Positions 1 to 8,020 of a stretch of 64,000 nt of DNA are shown one piece after another. The DNA lies in NCBI RefSeq assembly GCF_014750655.1, contig NZ_JABBXD010000001.1:107002-171001 (forward strand), written 5' to 3'. Within the stretch, counting starts at the first letter, position 1; each line of letters starts with the position of its first letter. A program made the position numbers and the translations under genes. The notes under the pieces are model-generated. The model saw only the letters and a list, made by a program, of their open reading frames with translations. It was not told the DNA's origin and did not search any database. The DNA comes from Salinimonas profundi. GTDB taxonomy: Bacteria > Pseudomonadota > Gammaproteobacteria > Enterobacterales > Alteromonadaceae.

Positions 1-323
1 GATAATTTGTCATCTACAATATGTATGCATGAGGTGTTCCACTCCAATCCTCCAGCTCAGCTGACGTTTTAAAGTATATTTCTTTGTTATTCAGTATGTT
101 GCATCGATAGATTTTTTGAGATTCATACCGTACTTCTGACTCATTCTTTCGCACTAAGAAGTTTTTTCTGAATATCTGTAAAAGAGAAACGTCAACGTCC
201 GTTTTTTACAGGCGCTCTACGGATGTAGCAGGATATCAGCGAGACGAAAATAGCAGTATCGGGGTTATAAAAGAGAAGGGGGGCACTTCGTTGGTAGTAC
301 AAAAAAAAGCCGCAATCGCGGCT
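1..323. other. Left-edge region without a recognisable gene
   Basis: No open frame with family resemblance, tRNA or repeat was seen on either strand in this AT-rich stretch. Its right end holds the terminator of the leftward lipoprotein gene. It probably includes the promoter region of a gene beyond the window edge. Confidence 0.4.
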
Positions 324-325
324 TT
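300..325 (-). terminator. Rho-independent terminator of the lipoprotein gene
   Basis: On the minus strand AAAGCCGC-GATT-GCGGCTTT forms an 8-bp stem with a 4-nt loop followed by a run of T (plus-strand A run 301-308). The stem overlaps the stop codon of the leftward gene ending at 324, so it ends that transcript. Confidence 0.75.
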
Positions 326-902
326 AGGGATTAACGACTTTTGATAATCGAGCTAACACCTTTTCGACCTCGAACGCATTGTCACCAGTACTTACCTGAC
401 TATTGCCCATACGTGCAACAACCGAATAGTAAACATCCTGGGTTTTTGTCTTCTTTGTCCGCAAGTCGCTGTCGCTGACTTCAAAAGGCTGGGCAACATC
501 ATTACAACCAGACATCGTACACTGCTCTTCTTTAAGTACTGGTGGTAACGTATTCTTTTTATCTCTGACAATCCTTTGACTGATGTTAGCTTTTCTTTCA
601 ATGTCAGTTTTGACGATCGCCACCCAGGAATAACCTTGCTCATCAGCAATTTCAGCTGCTCGATACAGCGTGTATTCCTGAACTAAATCTGCCGGCGTAT
701 CTTCAGCTGCTTTGAACATGACGCGGTACTGGGCATCATCAAGCTGAACACTGGAATAGCCATAAGCATCGGCGCTTTTAGCAGATTTATAAGCTGTGGG
801 GCCCGATGAAGAAAAGCTGCTACAAGCACCTAGCGCAGAGCTTAAAAGTGTCACTGCAACGAGTGCACGAACTGGTTTTTTAATGTTACTAAATACTGCC
901 AT
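324..902 (-). CDS. CC0125/CC1285-type lipoprotein, hypothetical
   Basis: The 192-residue product has a lipoprotein signal: basic N terminus, hydrophobic stretch, then a lipobox ending ...LGAC with the Cys at about residue 26. The mature part begins with a Ser-rich linker. A region with GYS, YRV and YTLYRAAE followed by GYSW resembles the CC0125/CC1285 lipoprotein family, conserved in proteobacteria but of unknown function. It should be anchored in the inner leaflet of the outer membrane. The ATG at 902 has AAGGTG just upstream. A terminator overlaps its stop, so it is probably the last gene of its unit, 11 nt after the YqjK-like gene. Family call is from memory of the motif pattern; function unknown. 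Confidence 0.7.
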   Translation of the reverse strand: MAVFSNIKKPVRALVAVTLLSSALGACSSFSSSGPTAYKSAKSADAYGYSSVQLDDAQYRVMFKAAEDTPADLVQEYTLYRAAEIADEQGYSWVAIVKTDIERKANISQRIVRDKKNTLPPVLKEEQCTMSGCNDVAQPFEVSDSDLRTKKTKTQDVYYSVVARMGNSQVSTGDNAFEVEKVLARLSKVVNP

Positions 903-913
903 GTATCACCTTA

Positions 914-1165
914 TCAGGCTATAAAATTAAAAAACGCAGTTCTCGCAAATGACATCAATGCGACTTTGCGTTTCGAGTCCGGGTTACTTGTAGTCGCACC
1001 CTTAAATGCGCCATATCCGAATATGCCTAGTAATACCGACGGTTTTGCCATGATAAGCCTGGATTTATGTTTCACATTATCCAAAGCCTGATGCGCATCA
1101 TTCCGAACGCGGGTATATTCAAGGTGAGACTGTTCAACTGACCGTAATTCTTTGTTCAGGAACAT
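914..1165 (-). CDS. YqjK-like small protein
   Basis: A short basic protein of about 83 residues. A longer frame begins at a TTG at 1198, but the ATG at 1165 lies 1 nt after the stop of the upstream gene, so translational coupling favours it. The sequence has a charged N-terminal helix and a weakly hydrophobic C terminus. Its place directly after a DUF883 protein and a two-TM YqjE-like protein matches the yqjD-yqjE-yqjK order of enterobacteria. I assign it by synteny and composition, not by a clear motif. Function is unknown; in E. coli yqjD belongs to the stationary-phase, ribosome- and membrane-associated set. Confidence 0.55.
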   Translation of the reverse strand: MFLNKELRSVEQSHLEYTRVRNDAHQALDNVKHKSRLIMAKPSVLLGIFGYGAFKGATTSNPDSKRKVALMSFARTAFFNFIA

Positions 1166-1166
1166 A

Positions 1167-1679
1167 CTAATGATCCTTCTCAGATTGAGGTGCTTCAACG
1201 CCTGCGTGACCGGTAATTGCTTTCCAAACAGGTCGAATTGAAATGTACCTGTAACTATCTAACACCATTTTTGCAAAAAATGCGATCATTATTCCATTCA
1301 TTGCCAACAAAATCAGTGTCGTTAATGCAAGGTGCACACCTGAGCGATCCAATGCAATGCCGATTGCCGCATTGACAATTATCCAGCAAATGCAAGAAAG
1401 GACAAAGGCACCTCCAAGACCGATGGCAGTTAAAATAGCTGACTTTTTAACAAGCGCCGTTTCGCTGGAGACTACATCAGATAATGCAGCAAATTGCGCC
1501 TTTTTAGCATCGATTAGATGCTTGTACGCTTCAAAGGCTTCATGAAAGGTAGTATCGTCAACGCTGGAGTGTTCAGGTACACACGCAAGCGCCCAACCAG
1601 TGTCCCTGGTCGGGCGAAGCGATACAGGCCCATGCGGCCTGAACGATGCTTTTTTAAAATCTGCCATACCTGGCTGCAT
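1167..1679 (-). CDS. YqjE-like phage holin superfamily III membrane protein
   Basis: The product of up to 170 residues has a polar N-terminal half and two hydrophobic helices at about residues 80-105 and 112-135, separated by a short charged turn. This is the layout of the YqjE/holin-superfamily-III proteins found next to DUF883 proteins. It follows the DUF883 gene by 6 nt and is followed by the YqjK-like gene after 1 nt, so the three form one operon. Start is uncertain: ATG at 1679 or ATG at 1667 (M5), neither with a strong ribosome site. It is presumed to sit in the inner membrane; biochemical role unknown. Confidence 0.6.
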   Translation of the reverse strand: MQPGMADFKKASFRPHGPVSLRPTRDTGWALACVPEHSSVDDTTFHEAFEAYKHLIDAKKAQFAALSDVVSSETALVKKSAILTAIGLGGAFVLSCICWIIVNAAIGIALDRSGVHLALTTLILLAMNGIMIAFFAKMVLDSYRYISIRPVWKAITGHAGVEAPQSEKDH

Positions 1680-1685
1680 CGTCCG

Positions 1686-2030
1686 TTACTTTTTACGTAG
1701 CAGGGATGTGACCAACATACCAGCAGCAAATGCAACACCGGCCGCTGCAACCGGATTTTCTACTGCATATTTACGTACGCCAGACGTTAACCACTTTTTC
1801 TCTGCCAGGCGTTTACGCGCTGCTACATTTTCCGCTGAATCCGAAGCGGTAGTACGAATATTTTCCTCTGCGCGAGCCGCTGATGTGGCAAGCTTGTCTA
1901 CTGAAGAGTGTAGTGATTCCTGAATTTTATCTGTCATAGGATGTGTTGACTCCGTTACGCCATTTGAATGTGTTGTGTCCGTCGTTCCCGCACCTTTAAC
2001 TCCTGTGGTGGCTTTCGCTTGCGTTACCAT
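1686..2030 (-). CDS. DUF883 (YqjD/ElaB family) membrane-anchored protein
   Basis: The 114-residue protein has a Thr/Ser/Gly-rich N-terminal tail, a long amphipathic helical region (about 30-85), and a C-terminal hydrophobic helix with ENPVAAAGVAFAAG ending in LLRKK. The ENP plus Gly/Ala-rich helix plus Arg/Lys tail is the DUF883 hallmark. In E. coli, YqjD and ElaB are tail-anchored inner-membrane proteins that associate with ribosomes in stationary phase; that role is inferred here. AAGGAG precedes the ATG at 2030, the strongest ribosome site in the three-gene unit, so it is the first gene of the operon with the YqjE- and YqjK-like genes. Confidence 0.75.
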   Translation of the reverse strand: MVTQAKATTGVKGAGTTDTTHSNGVTESTHPMTDKIQESLHSSVDKLATSAARAEENIRTTASDSAENVAARKRLAEKKWLTSGVRKYAVENPVAAAGVAFAAGMLVTSLLRKK

Positions 2031-2213
2031 ACGAATCTCCTTGATTTATGAATGTATGCATTAACTACGTTGCAAAGCACATACCACGAAAAATTAATTA
2101 AAATTATCTTTTATGACAGTAGGTTAAGAAGGGTTAGGGGTGGCAGTACGCCCCCTTGCTGGTAAAAACTGCACAGCATTGTAATTCTTGCGAAGAAATT
2201 GGATAGCTGTCGT

Positions 2214-4262
2214 TTATGCCAGAAGAGTAGACAAATCGTCTTTACTAACAGGTTTTAACAGTGAGTGAGAAATGTTGTGAAGGGTAAGGTCACTGGCGTC
2301 AGGTTCTCTGCCGCTCACAACAACGATTGTCGTGGTATCATTGATATGCTTTTGCAGCGCATCAGCCAACTCAAAACCGTGATAATCTGGTAATGTGAGA
2401 TCAAGCAATATGAAATCGTATTCCTCTTGATCAACATGGGATATTGCCTGTTCACCGGTGTTTGCAATAGCTACCTGGTGACCTTGATGGCTAATAAGTA
2501 ACTGCATAAGATCGGCTGCGTCGTGATCATCTTCGATGACCAACACTCGTTTGGTATCAGAGCCTGGAGACTCTTCCGGCTGCGTATTCTCAGTTTTGTT
2601 TGAAGCATTATCGTTATGACTTATCGACGTGTCAGGACTGGCATTGGCGCCATCTGGCAGACTAACATCTGCTAGAGCAGGATCGGGCGTCCGAATAAGG
2701 TATTTGTCCAGAATCTGCATCAGCGCATTTTTTTCAATGGGTTTGCCCAAAATATCATCAAAGCCTTCGTCCATCAGCGACTGCTTCAGACCTTTACGGC
2801 TTGCCGCAGTAATTGCAACAACGGCGGTTTTGCAATTATGTTTGCGCATCGCTTTAAGTGAGTCAATGCCATTCATGACTGGCATATGTATATCCATTAA
2901 AACCAGGTGAAATGGTTTACCTTCCTGCTCCGCCATCAATACCGCTTCCAGCGCTTTGACGCCATTTTCGGCATAGGCCACCTGAGCGTGACACTGACTG
3001 ACCATATGTCCGGTTAAACGACGTAACTCCCGTAAATCATCTACGATTAACACGCGACCTGAAACGTGCAGGTTCATTGCACCGGGCGTTCTTGAACTGG
3101 GCGCAGCGAGGTTCAGTTCATCGCGGGGTTGTTCGGAAATGTCACCAGGATTGATATAAAACGAGAATACACTGCCTTTACCAAAGTTAGATTCGACGGA
3201 AATGTCGCCCCCCATCTTGTGTACCAGTTCCCGACAAATCGCAAGCCCCAGTCCGGCACCGCCGTGATTGGCACGCATGACATCTTCGATTTGTTCGAAT
3301 GGGTGGAAGATGTCATCAAGCTTATCCGGGGGCATCCCGATTCCAGAGTCTTTGACACTGAATCTGAGACGTTCTTCGCCGCTATTATGACTGGTGAAAA
3401 CTTCGAGGGAGACCTCAATGTTTCCCGAGTCAGTAAATTTGACCGCATTACTGATAAGGTTAATTAATACCTGCCGTAAACGGGTAGGGTCTGCTTTAAT
3501 TGACTCGGGTAAGGGAGACTGGCAATTTATGGATAAGCGCAACCCTTTATCTTTAGCTGCCAGGTTCATCAACGAGTGCACATCCGTCATGAAGCCCGAT
3601 AAATTTATATCCTTGGGCGACAACTCCAGTTTATTGGCCATGATTCGAGACATATCGAGCAAGTCATTAAGCAGGCTCAGCAAATGTTTGCCATTAGTGT
3701 GGATGATAGAAAGCTCTTGCTGCATGCGTTCGTTGCCCGCATCATCCAGTAGCAATTCTGTGTATCCCAGAATTGAAGTTAGAGGCGTTCGTAACTCGTG
3801 ACCCAGGTGGGCCAGAAATTTGTCTTTGGCTTTATTTTGTTGCTCGACCTTGTGTCTTTCAATCCGCTCATTTTCTATTTCACGACGTACCATTGCATAG
3901 CGCATTGTACGCATGAAACGTGGCGTCTCAATCTCGCTCTTTGTCAGATAATCGGCAGCGCCGGCGCGCATGACCATTTCGTCGACTTTGGCATCTGATT
4001 GTCCGGTCAATATAACAACCGGAATACTTATACCTTTGGATTTGATGATATTAAGGACATCGATGGCGTTTTCAGCGCCAAGAATATAGTCGAGCAGACA
4101 GATATCAAAAAGTTTACAACGAAACGCTGCAACGGCTTCAGCGCTGTTAGTTACCCAGGTGATATCAAACCTGGGCTCCTGACATTGCGATAAGTAATCC
4201 GCAGTAAGAAAATAGTCATCTTCATCATCTTCAATAAGAAGTACGCGGATTACATCAGTCAC
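2214..4262 (-). CDS. Hybrid histidine kinase, REC-HisKA-HATPase-REC-REC
   Basis: Domains in order over 682 residues: an N-terminal receiver (acidic EDDEDD at 11-16, phospho-Asp near D58, Lys in YLTK); HisKA with H-box HELRTPL and phospho-His near H155; HATPase with NLISNAVKF, DSGIGM and GGAGLGLAI; then two further receivers with phospho-Asp in LVLMDIHMP and FILLDLTLP. There is no membrane segment, so it is cytosolic and takes its input from the N-terminal receiver rather than a ligand sensor. No Hpt domain is present. It starts at GTG 4262 with AGGA about 6 nt upstream and is the last gene of a five-gene operon, 22 nt after the single receiver. The likely input is phosphoryl transfer from the upstream CHASE3 kinase. 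Confidence 0.9.
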   Translation of the reverse strand: MTDVIRVLLIEDDEDDYFLTADYLSQCQEPRFDITWVTNSAEAVAAFRCKLFDICLLDYILGAENAIDVLNIIKSKGISIPVVILTGQSDAKVDEMVMRAGAADYLTKSEIETPRFMRTMRYAMVRREIENERIERHKVEQQNKAKDKFLAHLGHELRTPLTSILGYTELLLDDAGNERMQQELSIIHTNGKHLLSLLNDLLDMSRIMANKLELSPKDINLSGFMTDVHSLMNLAAKDKGLRLSINCQSPLPESIKADPTRLRQVLINLISNAVKFTDSGNIEVSLEVFTSHNSGEERLRFSVKDSGIGMPPDKLDDIFHPFEQIEDVMRANHGGAGLGLAICRELVHKMGGDISVESNFGKGSVFSFYINPGDISEQPRDELNLAAPSSRTPGAMNLHVSGRVLIVDDLRELRRLTGHMVSQCHAQVAYAENGVKALEAVLMAEQEGKPFHLVLMDIHMPVMNGIDSLKAMRKHNCKTAVVAITAASRKGLKQSLMDEGFDDILGKPIEKNALMQILDKYLIRTPDPALADVSLPDGANASPDTSISHNDNASNKTENTQPEESPGSDTKRVLVIEDDHDAADLMQLLISHQGHQVAIANTGEQAISHVDQEEYDFILLDLTLPDYHGFELADALQKHINDTTTIVVVSGREPDASDLTLHNISHSLLKPVSKDDLSTLLA

Positions 4263-4284
4263 AGCTTATCCTAATTATAATTGC

Positions 4285-4737
4285 TTAGTCGTGAGGTAGT
4301 TCGACGAACTCAATCCAGTACCGGCCCAATGCACGCATTAAATCTACCAAACCATCGAAATTAACAGGTTTTGTAATGTAGGAGGCGCATCCAAGATCAT
4401 ATCCGCGAAGCATATCTTCTTCTTCTTTAGATGTTGTCAGGATCACAACCGGAATGCTGCGAAGCGCCGGGTCTGATTTAATCTCCTGCAACGCCTCACG
4501 GCCATCCATACGTGGCATGTTTAGGTCAAGCAAGATAAGGCTGGGGCGGGGTGAATCGCTCGGATCAGTGTATTTGCCCTCGCGACGCAGAAACTCCAAC
4601 AACTCTACGCCATCTTCAACGCAATACAGGTTATTCAGAACGCGACTTTCTTTCAGTGCGTCCAGTGTTAACAACCGATCATCTTCATCATCATCGGCCA
4701 TCAGAATGTTGATAGGCAAGGCTTCTTTAGCTGTCAT
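4285..4737 (-). CDS. Single-domain response regulator (Rcp1-like)
   Basis: A 150-residue stand-alone receiver. It has the acidic pocket ADDDEDD (14-20), phospho-Asp at about D71 in LILLDLNMP, the conserved Thr in ILTTS, and the switch Lys in YITKPV. The extended loop before the LLDLNMP strand is typical of Rcp1-type receivers, which pair with phytochrome-like or CHASE3 kinases. No output domain is attached, so it acts as a phosphate shuttle or protein-binding switch. Its start overlaps the end of the CHASE3 kinase gene by 11 nt, indicating translational coupling and probable partnership with that kinase. GGAG lies 8 nt before the ATG. Confidence 0.88.
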   Translation of the reverse strand: MTAKEALPINILMADDDEDDRLLTLDALKESRVLNNLYCVEDGVELLEFLRREGKYTDPSDSPRPSLILLDLNMPRMDGREALQEIKSDPALRSIPVVILTTSKEEEDMLRGYDLGCASYITKPVNFDGLVDLMRALGRYWIEFVELPHD

Positions 4738-6241
4738 TATTTACTACTCCCAGACTTGAAGTATTCGCGAATGGCTCACCATTCAACGGCATTATTATAT
4801 AAAATTTTGCCCCTTTGTCGGGCTCACTGACAGCTTTAATCTGCCCATTGTGACGCTCAACAATCCGGCGACATACCGCAAGACCAATTCCCGTTCCTTT
4901 GTAAGTGCTGCGCCCGTGAAGTCGTTGAAATGGCGCAAAAATCTTCTCTGCGAACGACTGGTCAAAGCCGATCCCGTTATCTTCTATGGTTATTGTCGTC
5001 CAGTCAAACTGATTTACCAAATGAAGGCCTTTCAATTCGCTTTCTTCTGACTCTCTGGAAGTGATGCTGATAACCGGATTAGTGTCAGGCTTTCTGAATT
5101 TGATAGCATTGGAAATCAGGTTCAGTATGAGTTGCTCAATTTGCGATTTATCTGCCTCAATGACAGGTAATTTGCCTACTTCAACCTTTGCATCTGCTTC
5201 TTCTATGGCAATCTCAAGATCCTCGATGACCGCTGCAGTGACGTCGTTCATATCGACTTCTGTAAAATCTTTTCCGCGGGTAGACACGCGGGAGAACGCA
5301 AGTAGGTCGCTGATAAGCATCGACATTCTTTCTGCGGCATTAAGCATACGCTTCAAAAAGTCTCTGCCACGTTCGTCAATGACATCGCTGTAGCCATCAT
5401 CGATTCTATTGCCAAACGCGCGAATTTTTCGCAAAGGTTCCTGTAAGTCATGAGAAGCAACGAACGCAAAATCCTCTAGCTCACGGTTACTCCGGGCCAA
5501 CTCGTCTGAATAGACCTGAAGTTCCTGAGTACGCTGTGAGATTTTATATTCCAGCTCTTCATTTATATTTTCCAGCGTACGCTGGTGACGCAGGTTTTCA
5601 CGCATATTCATTTTAAGTAAAACGAAGATAGCGATAACCAAAAAAGCAGTTGTCACGCCGGAAATAATCAGTGTATTAACCGAATCTCTGCGCAACTTCA
5701 TCAGGTTCGCAAGGTGTTCACCCTGAACCGTTCGTTCAGACTCGTCTATTTCGGTAAAAATTGATTCGAACTGATCATATAAAAGCAAGCCCCTGTCTGA
5801 CGTCACCATCTCTATTGCTGCTGCAAAATCTCCGCCTTTGGCCAGATTAACGGTAGATACCATTTCACTGATTTTTTTCCGGCTCAGGGAAATCAGCATG
5901 TTGATTTTTTCATCCTGATTAGGCAGATCGGAGACCTGTGCGCTGATTTCAACCTCATCAAACAGGCTTTCTATGCGTAGAAGGGTGGTGTTGTAATCGT
6001 CAAGGTAGCTTTCGTCTCTGGTTAGCAAGAATCCGCGCTGACCAGATTCCGCTCTTAATACCGCCATATGAAGGGTGTTGACCGAGTTAATCACCCGGTT
6101 GGTGGTAAACAGCCTGGCTTCCAGTGAGGCAAGCTCATCCAGGGTACTAACCACATAGAAGGAATTTCCGGTAATGATAAAAATAATCACGCCCAGAAGG
6201 ACGACCCAGCTATAAACGGATTGTACTGCTTTATTTAGCAT
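4727..6241 (-). CDS. CHASE3-domain sensor histidine kinase
   Basis: Using the ATG at 6241 gives 504 residues: TM1 (about 8-30), a periplasmic CHASE3 domain (about 33-175; RAESGQRGFLLT is its signature), TM2 (about 188-210), a short coiled coil, HisKA with ASHDLQEPL (phospho-His near 264), and HATPase with NLISNAIKF, EDNGIGFD and GTGIGLAV. The SHDLQEPLRKI H-box is the type found in phytochrome-like kinases that signal to Rcp1-like receivers, and exactly such a receiver overlaps its 3' end. An upstream in-frame ATG at 6277 would overlap the mini-DHp gene, so 6241 (4 nt after that gene) is preferred. The ligand is unknown. Confidence 0.88.
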   Translation of the reverse strand: MLNKAVQSVYSWVVLLGVIIFIITGNSFYVVSTLDELASLEARLFTTNRVINSVNTLHMAVLRAESGQRGFLLTRDESYLDDYNTTLLRIESLFDEVEISAQVSDLPNQDEKINMLISLSRKKISEMVSTVNLAKGGDFAAAIEMVTSDRGLLLYDQFESIFTEIDESERTVQGEHLANLMKLRRDSVNTLIISGVTTAFLVIAIFVLLKMNMRENLRHQRTLENINEELEYKISQRTQELQVYSDELARSNRELEDFAFVASHDLQEPLRKIRAFGNRIDDGYSDVIDERGRDFLKRMLNAAERMSMLISDLLAFSRVSTRGKDFTEVDMNDVTAAVIEDLEIAIEEADAKVEVGKLPVIEADKSQIEQLILNLISNAIKFRKPDTNPVISITSRESEESELKGLHLVNQFDWTTITIEDNGIGFDQSFAEKIFAPFQRLHGRSTYKGTGIGLAVCRRIVERHNGQIKAVSEPDKGAKFYIIMPLNGEPFANTSSLGVVNNDS

Positions 6242-6245
6242 AGGA

Positions 6246-6473
6246 TCATGATTCCGACTGCGAATCGCCAAGCGCATCCATCATTTGGGTAAGCGCCTCA
6301 CTGCAATCCTTGGTACTTATAATAATTTTGTCCAGTGCCTGTTTGGCACGGTCCGGCGGTACACTGCCATCCAGCGCCATTTTTACCAATTCCGCTTGCA
6401 TTGAAATACGGTTAAGGGGCTTTCTGGCATCATGTACGTGCGCCGCCAGGGCTGCAAACTCTTTATCATTCAT
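6246..6473 (-). CDS. Stand-alone histidine-kinase DHp (HisKA-like) domain
   Basis: A 75-residue protein consisting only of a probable dimerisation and phosphoacceptor hairpin. Helix 1 carries HVHDARKPLNRISM, which fits the H-box (candidate phospho-His H14, followed by acidic D15 and the conserved Pro). After a short PP turn at about 39-40, helix 2 runs to about residue 68. No HATPase domain follows: the frame stops and the CHASE3 kinase gene starts 4 nt later. It lies 15 nt after the NtrC-type regulator. It could be phosphorylated in trans, act as an Hpt substitute between the kinases and receivers, or be a phosphatase or dimerisation decoy. The fold is read from the H-box pattern; function is inferred. 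Confidence 0.65.
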   Translation of the reverse strand: MNDKEFAALAAHVHDARKPLNRISMQAELVKMALDGSVPPDRAKQALDKIIISTKDCSEALTQMMDALGDSQSES

Positions 6474-6488
6474 AATGTCTTAACACAC

Positions 6489-7823
6489 TTAATCGTCTTT
6501 GCTAAGGTCGCCGTATGCGTGCAAACGGTTGTAAAGGGTTTTTGTGCTGATGCCGAGCATCTCAGCGGCAAGCGTCTTGTTGCCGTTTACTTTCTCAAGC
6601 GTCGCATAGATAAGCTCTTTTTCAACATCTTCAATCGTGCGACCGGCTTGCAAGGCAGGGGTTGTAGATTGCTTTTTGGCAAAGGGCGATTCGATAGTTT
6701 TAGGCAACTCCAGCGCTGACTTGTCTGGATCGCTCATTATTGCCGCACGATGAACAAAATGACGCAGCTCTCGAACATTTCCTGGCCAGTCGTATTCTTT
6801 TAATGTTTCAAGCTGGCCTTCTTTCCAACTAAACTGTGTTTCGTTTTCACGGTTTAGCTCATCAATAAATGCTGTTGCCAGTAAGGGGATATCTTCCTTT
6901 CGCTCGCGCAAGGGCGGAATGGTGATGGGAAAAACCGCCAGACGGAAATAAATATCTTCACGCAATACTTTACTTTCTGCAATGGCTTCCATAGTTCTGT
7001 TGGTGGCAGAAACCACCCGGCAATTTACTGGTATCGTTTTAGTGCCCCCAACGCGAATCACAACCTTGTTTTCCAGCACGCGAAGCAAATTGGGCTGCAT
7101 GTCTATTGGCATTTCGGTTATTTCATCAAGGAACAATGTGCCGTTCTCGGCTTGCTCGAACACACCAGACTTACGTCCAACAGCGCCGGTAAACGCGCCT
7201 TTCTCATGTCCGAATAACTCACTGCCAATCAGTTCTTTGGAAAACGCGCCGCAGTTGGTAGCGATGTAAGGGCCTTCAACATCTGATGCGGCATGAATAG
7301 CTTCTGCTACAACTTCTTTACCCACGCCGCTTTCTCCCAGCAGCATGACGTTTGCGCTGGTTCGGCTTACCCGCTCAATAAGTTTGTAAAGCTCTTTCAT
7401 TGGCTTAGATTCACCAATCAGGTGGCCGAAATATTTTTTAATATTTGACCCTGAGCTTTGTGATTGAACTTCGGTCTTTCCGGAAAGCACAGCTTCGATT
7501 TCTTCGCGTTGAATCGGCTTTACCAGATAGTCAATGTTGGGACCGCACAAACCTTTGATGATACCGCGCACCGAAGGGTGACCGGTGATCAGGGTTACAC
7601 GGGGGCGCTTTCCTAATGCGTCAAGCTCATCGAAAAGATGAACACCGCTGCCGTCAGGCAACATAAAGTCGAGAAGGATATGGTCGAAACTTTCTTTTTT
7701 AAGCCAGTCGCGGGCTTCTTCAAGGTTCGCCGCAGTAAGGACTTCGTGGCCTAAAAACTCAATTATCGTACAGGCGACATCAGTAAATTCAGGATCATCG
7801 TCAACGAGTAAAACAGTTAACAC
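6489..7823 (-). CDS. NtrC-family sigma54-dependent response regulator
   Basis: 444 residues: an N-terminal receiver (VDDD at 7-10, phospho-Asp near D52 in ILLDFMLP), an AAA+ sigma54-activation domain with Walker A LLGESGVGKE, the sigma54-contact GAFTGA loop and Walker B FLDEI, then a Fis-type helix-turn-helix at the C terminus (GNKTLAAEMLGISTKTLYNR). All hallmarks needed to remodel sigma54 polymerase are intact. The start is GTG at 7823 with AAGG about 9 nt upstream. It is the first gene of a five-gene signalling operon. A sigma54-type promoter and a palindrome lie in the intergenic region towards the divergent exoD gene, which is the obvious candidate target. Confidence 0.92.
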   Translation of the reverse strand: MLTVLLVDDDPEFTDVACTIIEFLGHEVLTAANLEEARDWLKKESFDHILLDFMLPDGSGVHLFDELDALGKRPRVTLITGHPSVRGIIKGLCGPNIDYLVKPIQREEIEAVLSGKTEVQSQSSGSNIKKYFGHLIGESKPMKELYKLIERVSRTSANVMLLGESGVGKEVVAEAIHAASDVEGPYIATNCGAFSKELIGSELFGHEKGAFTGAVGRKSGVFEQAENGTLFLDEITEMPIDMQPNLLRVLENKVVIRVGGTKTIPVNCRVVSATNRTMEAIAESKVLREDIYFRLAVFPITIPPLRERKEDIPLLATAFIDELNRENETQFSWKEGQLETLKEYDWPGNVRELRHFVHRAAIMSDPDKSALELPKTIESPFAKKQSTTPALQAGRTIEDVEKELIYATLEKVNGNKTLAAEMLGISTKTLYNRLHAYGDLSKDD

Positions 7824-7853
7824 AAATATTTACCTTGCTTCATTTGCTTTGCC

Positions 7854-7872
7854 AATAAGTAAATTACTTATT
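7854..7872. promoter_or_regulatory. Perfect palindrome, candidate activator site (UAS)
   Basis: AATAAGTAA-A-TTACTTATT is a perfect 9-1-9 inverted repeat between the NtrC-type regulator and exoD. It is centred about 123 bp upstream of the start site predicted from the sigma54-like promoter at 7960-7976, the usual distance for an enhancer-binding site, and about 40 bp upstream of the regulator's own start codon. Binding by the adjacent regulator is inferred. Confidence 0.45.
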
Positions 7873-7959
7873 TTTAACGCATTAAGATCAGTTTAATTGG
7901 CTGATGAGTTTAGCGCTAAAAGCCTGAAATTGGTAGAATCTTTATATGCTGTTTACTTT

Positions 7960-7976
7960 TGGCACAATACTCGCTT
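7960..7976 (+). promoter_or_regulatory. Sigma54 (-24/-12) promoter candidate for exoD
   Basis: TTGGCACAATACTCGCT matches the sigma54 consensus: TGGCAC at -24, GG and GC dinucleotides separated by exactly 10 nt (GG at 7961-7962, GC at 7973-7974), with one mismatch in the -12 TTGC. The predicted start is near 7986, leaving a leader of about 35 nt before the exoD ATG at 8021. Confidence 0.55.
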
Positions 7977-8020
7977 AGAAAATTACAATCTATTCATTTT
8001 ATTTGCACAGGTAACCATCA

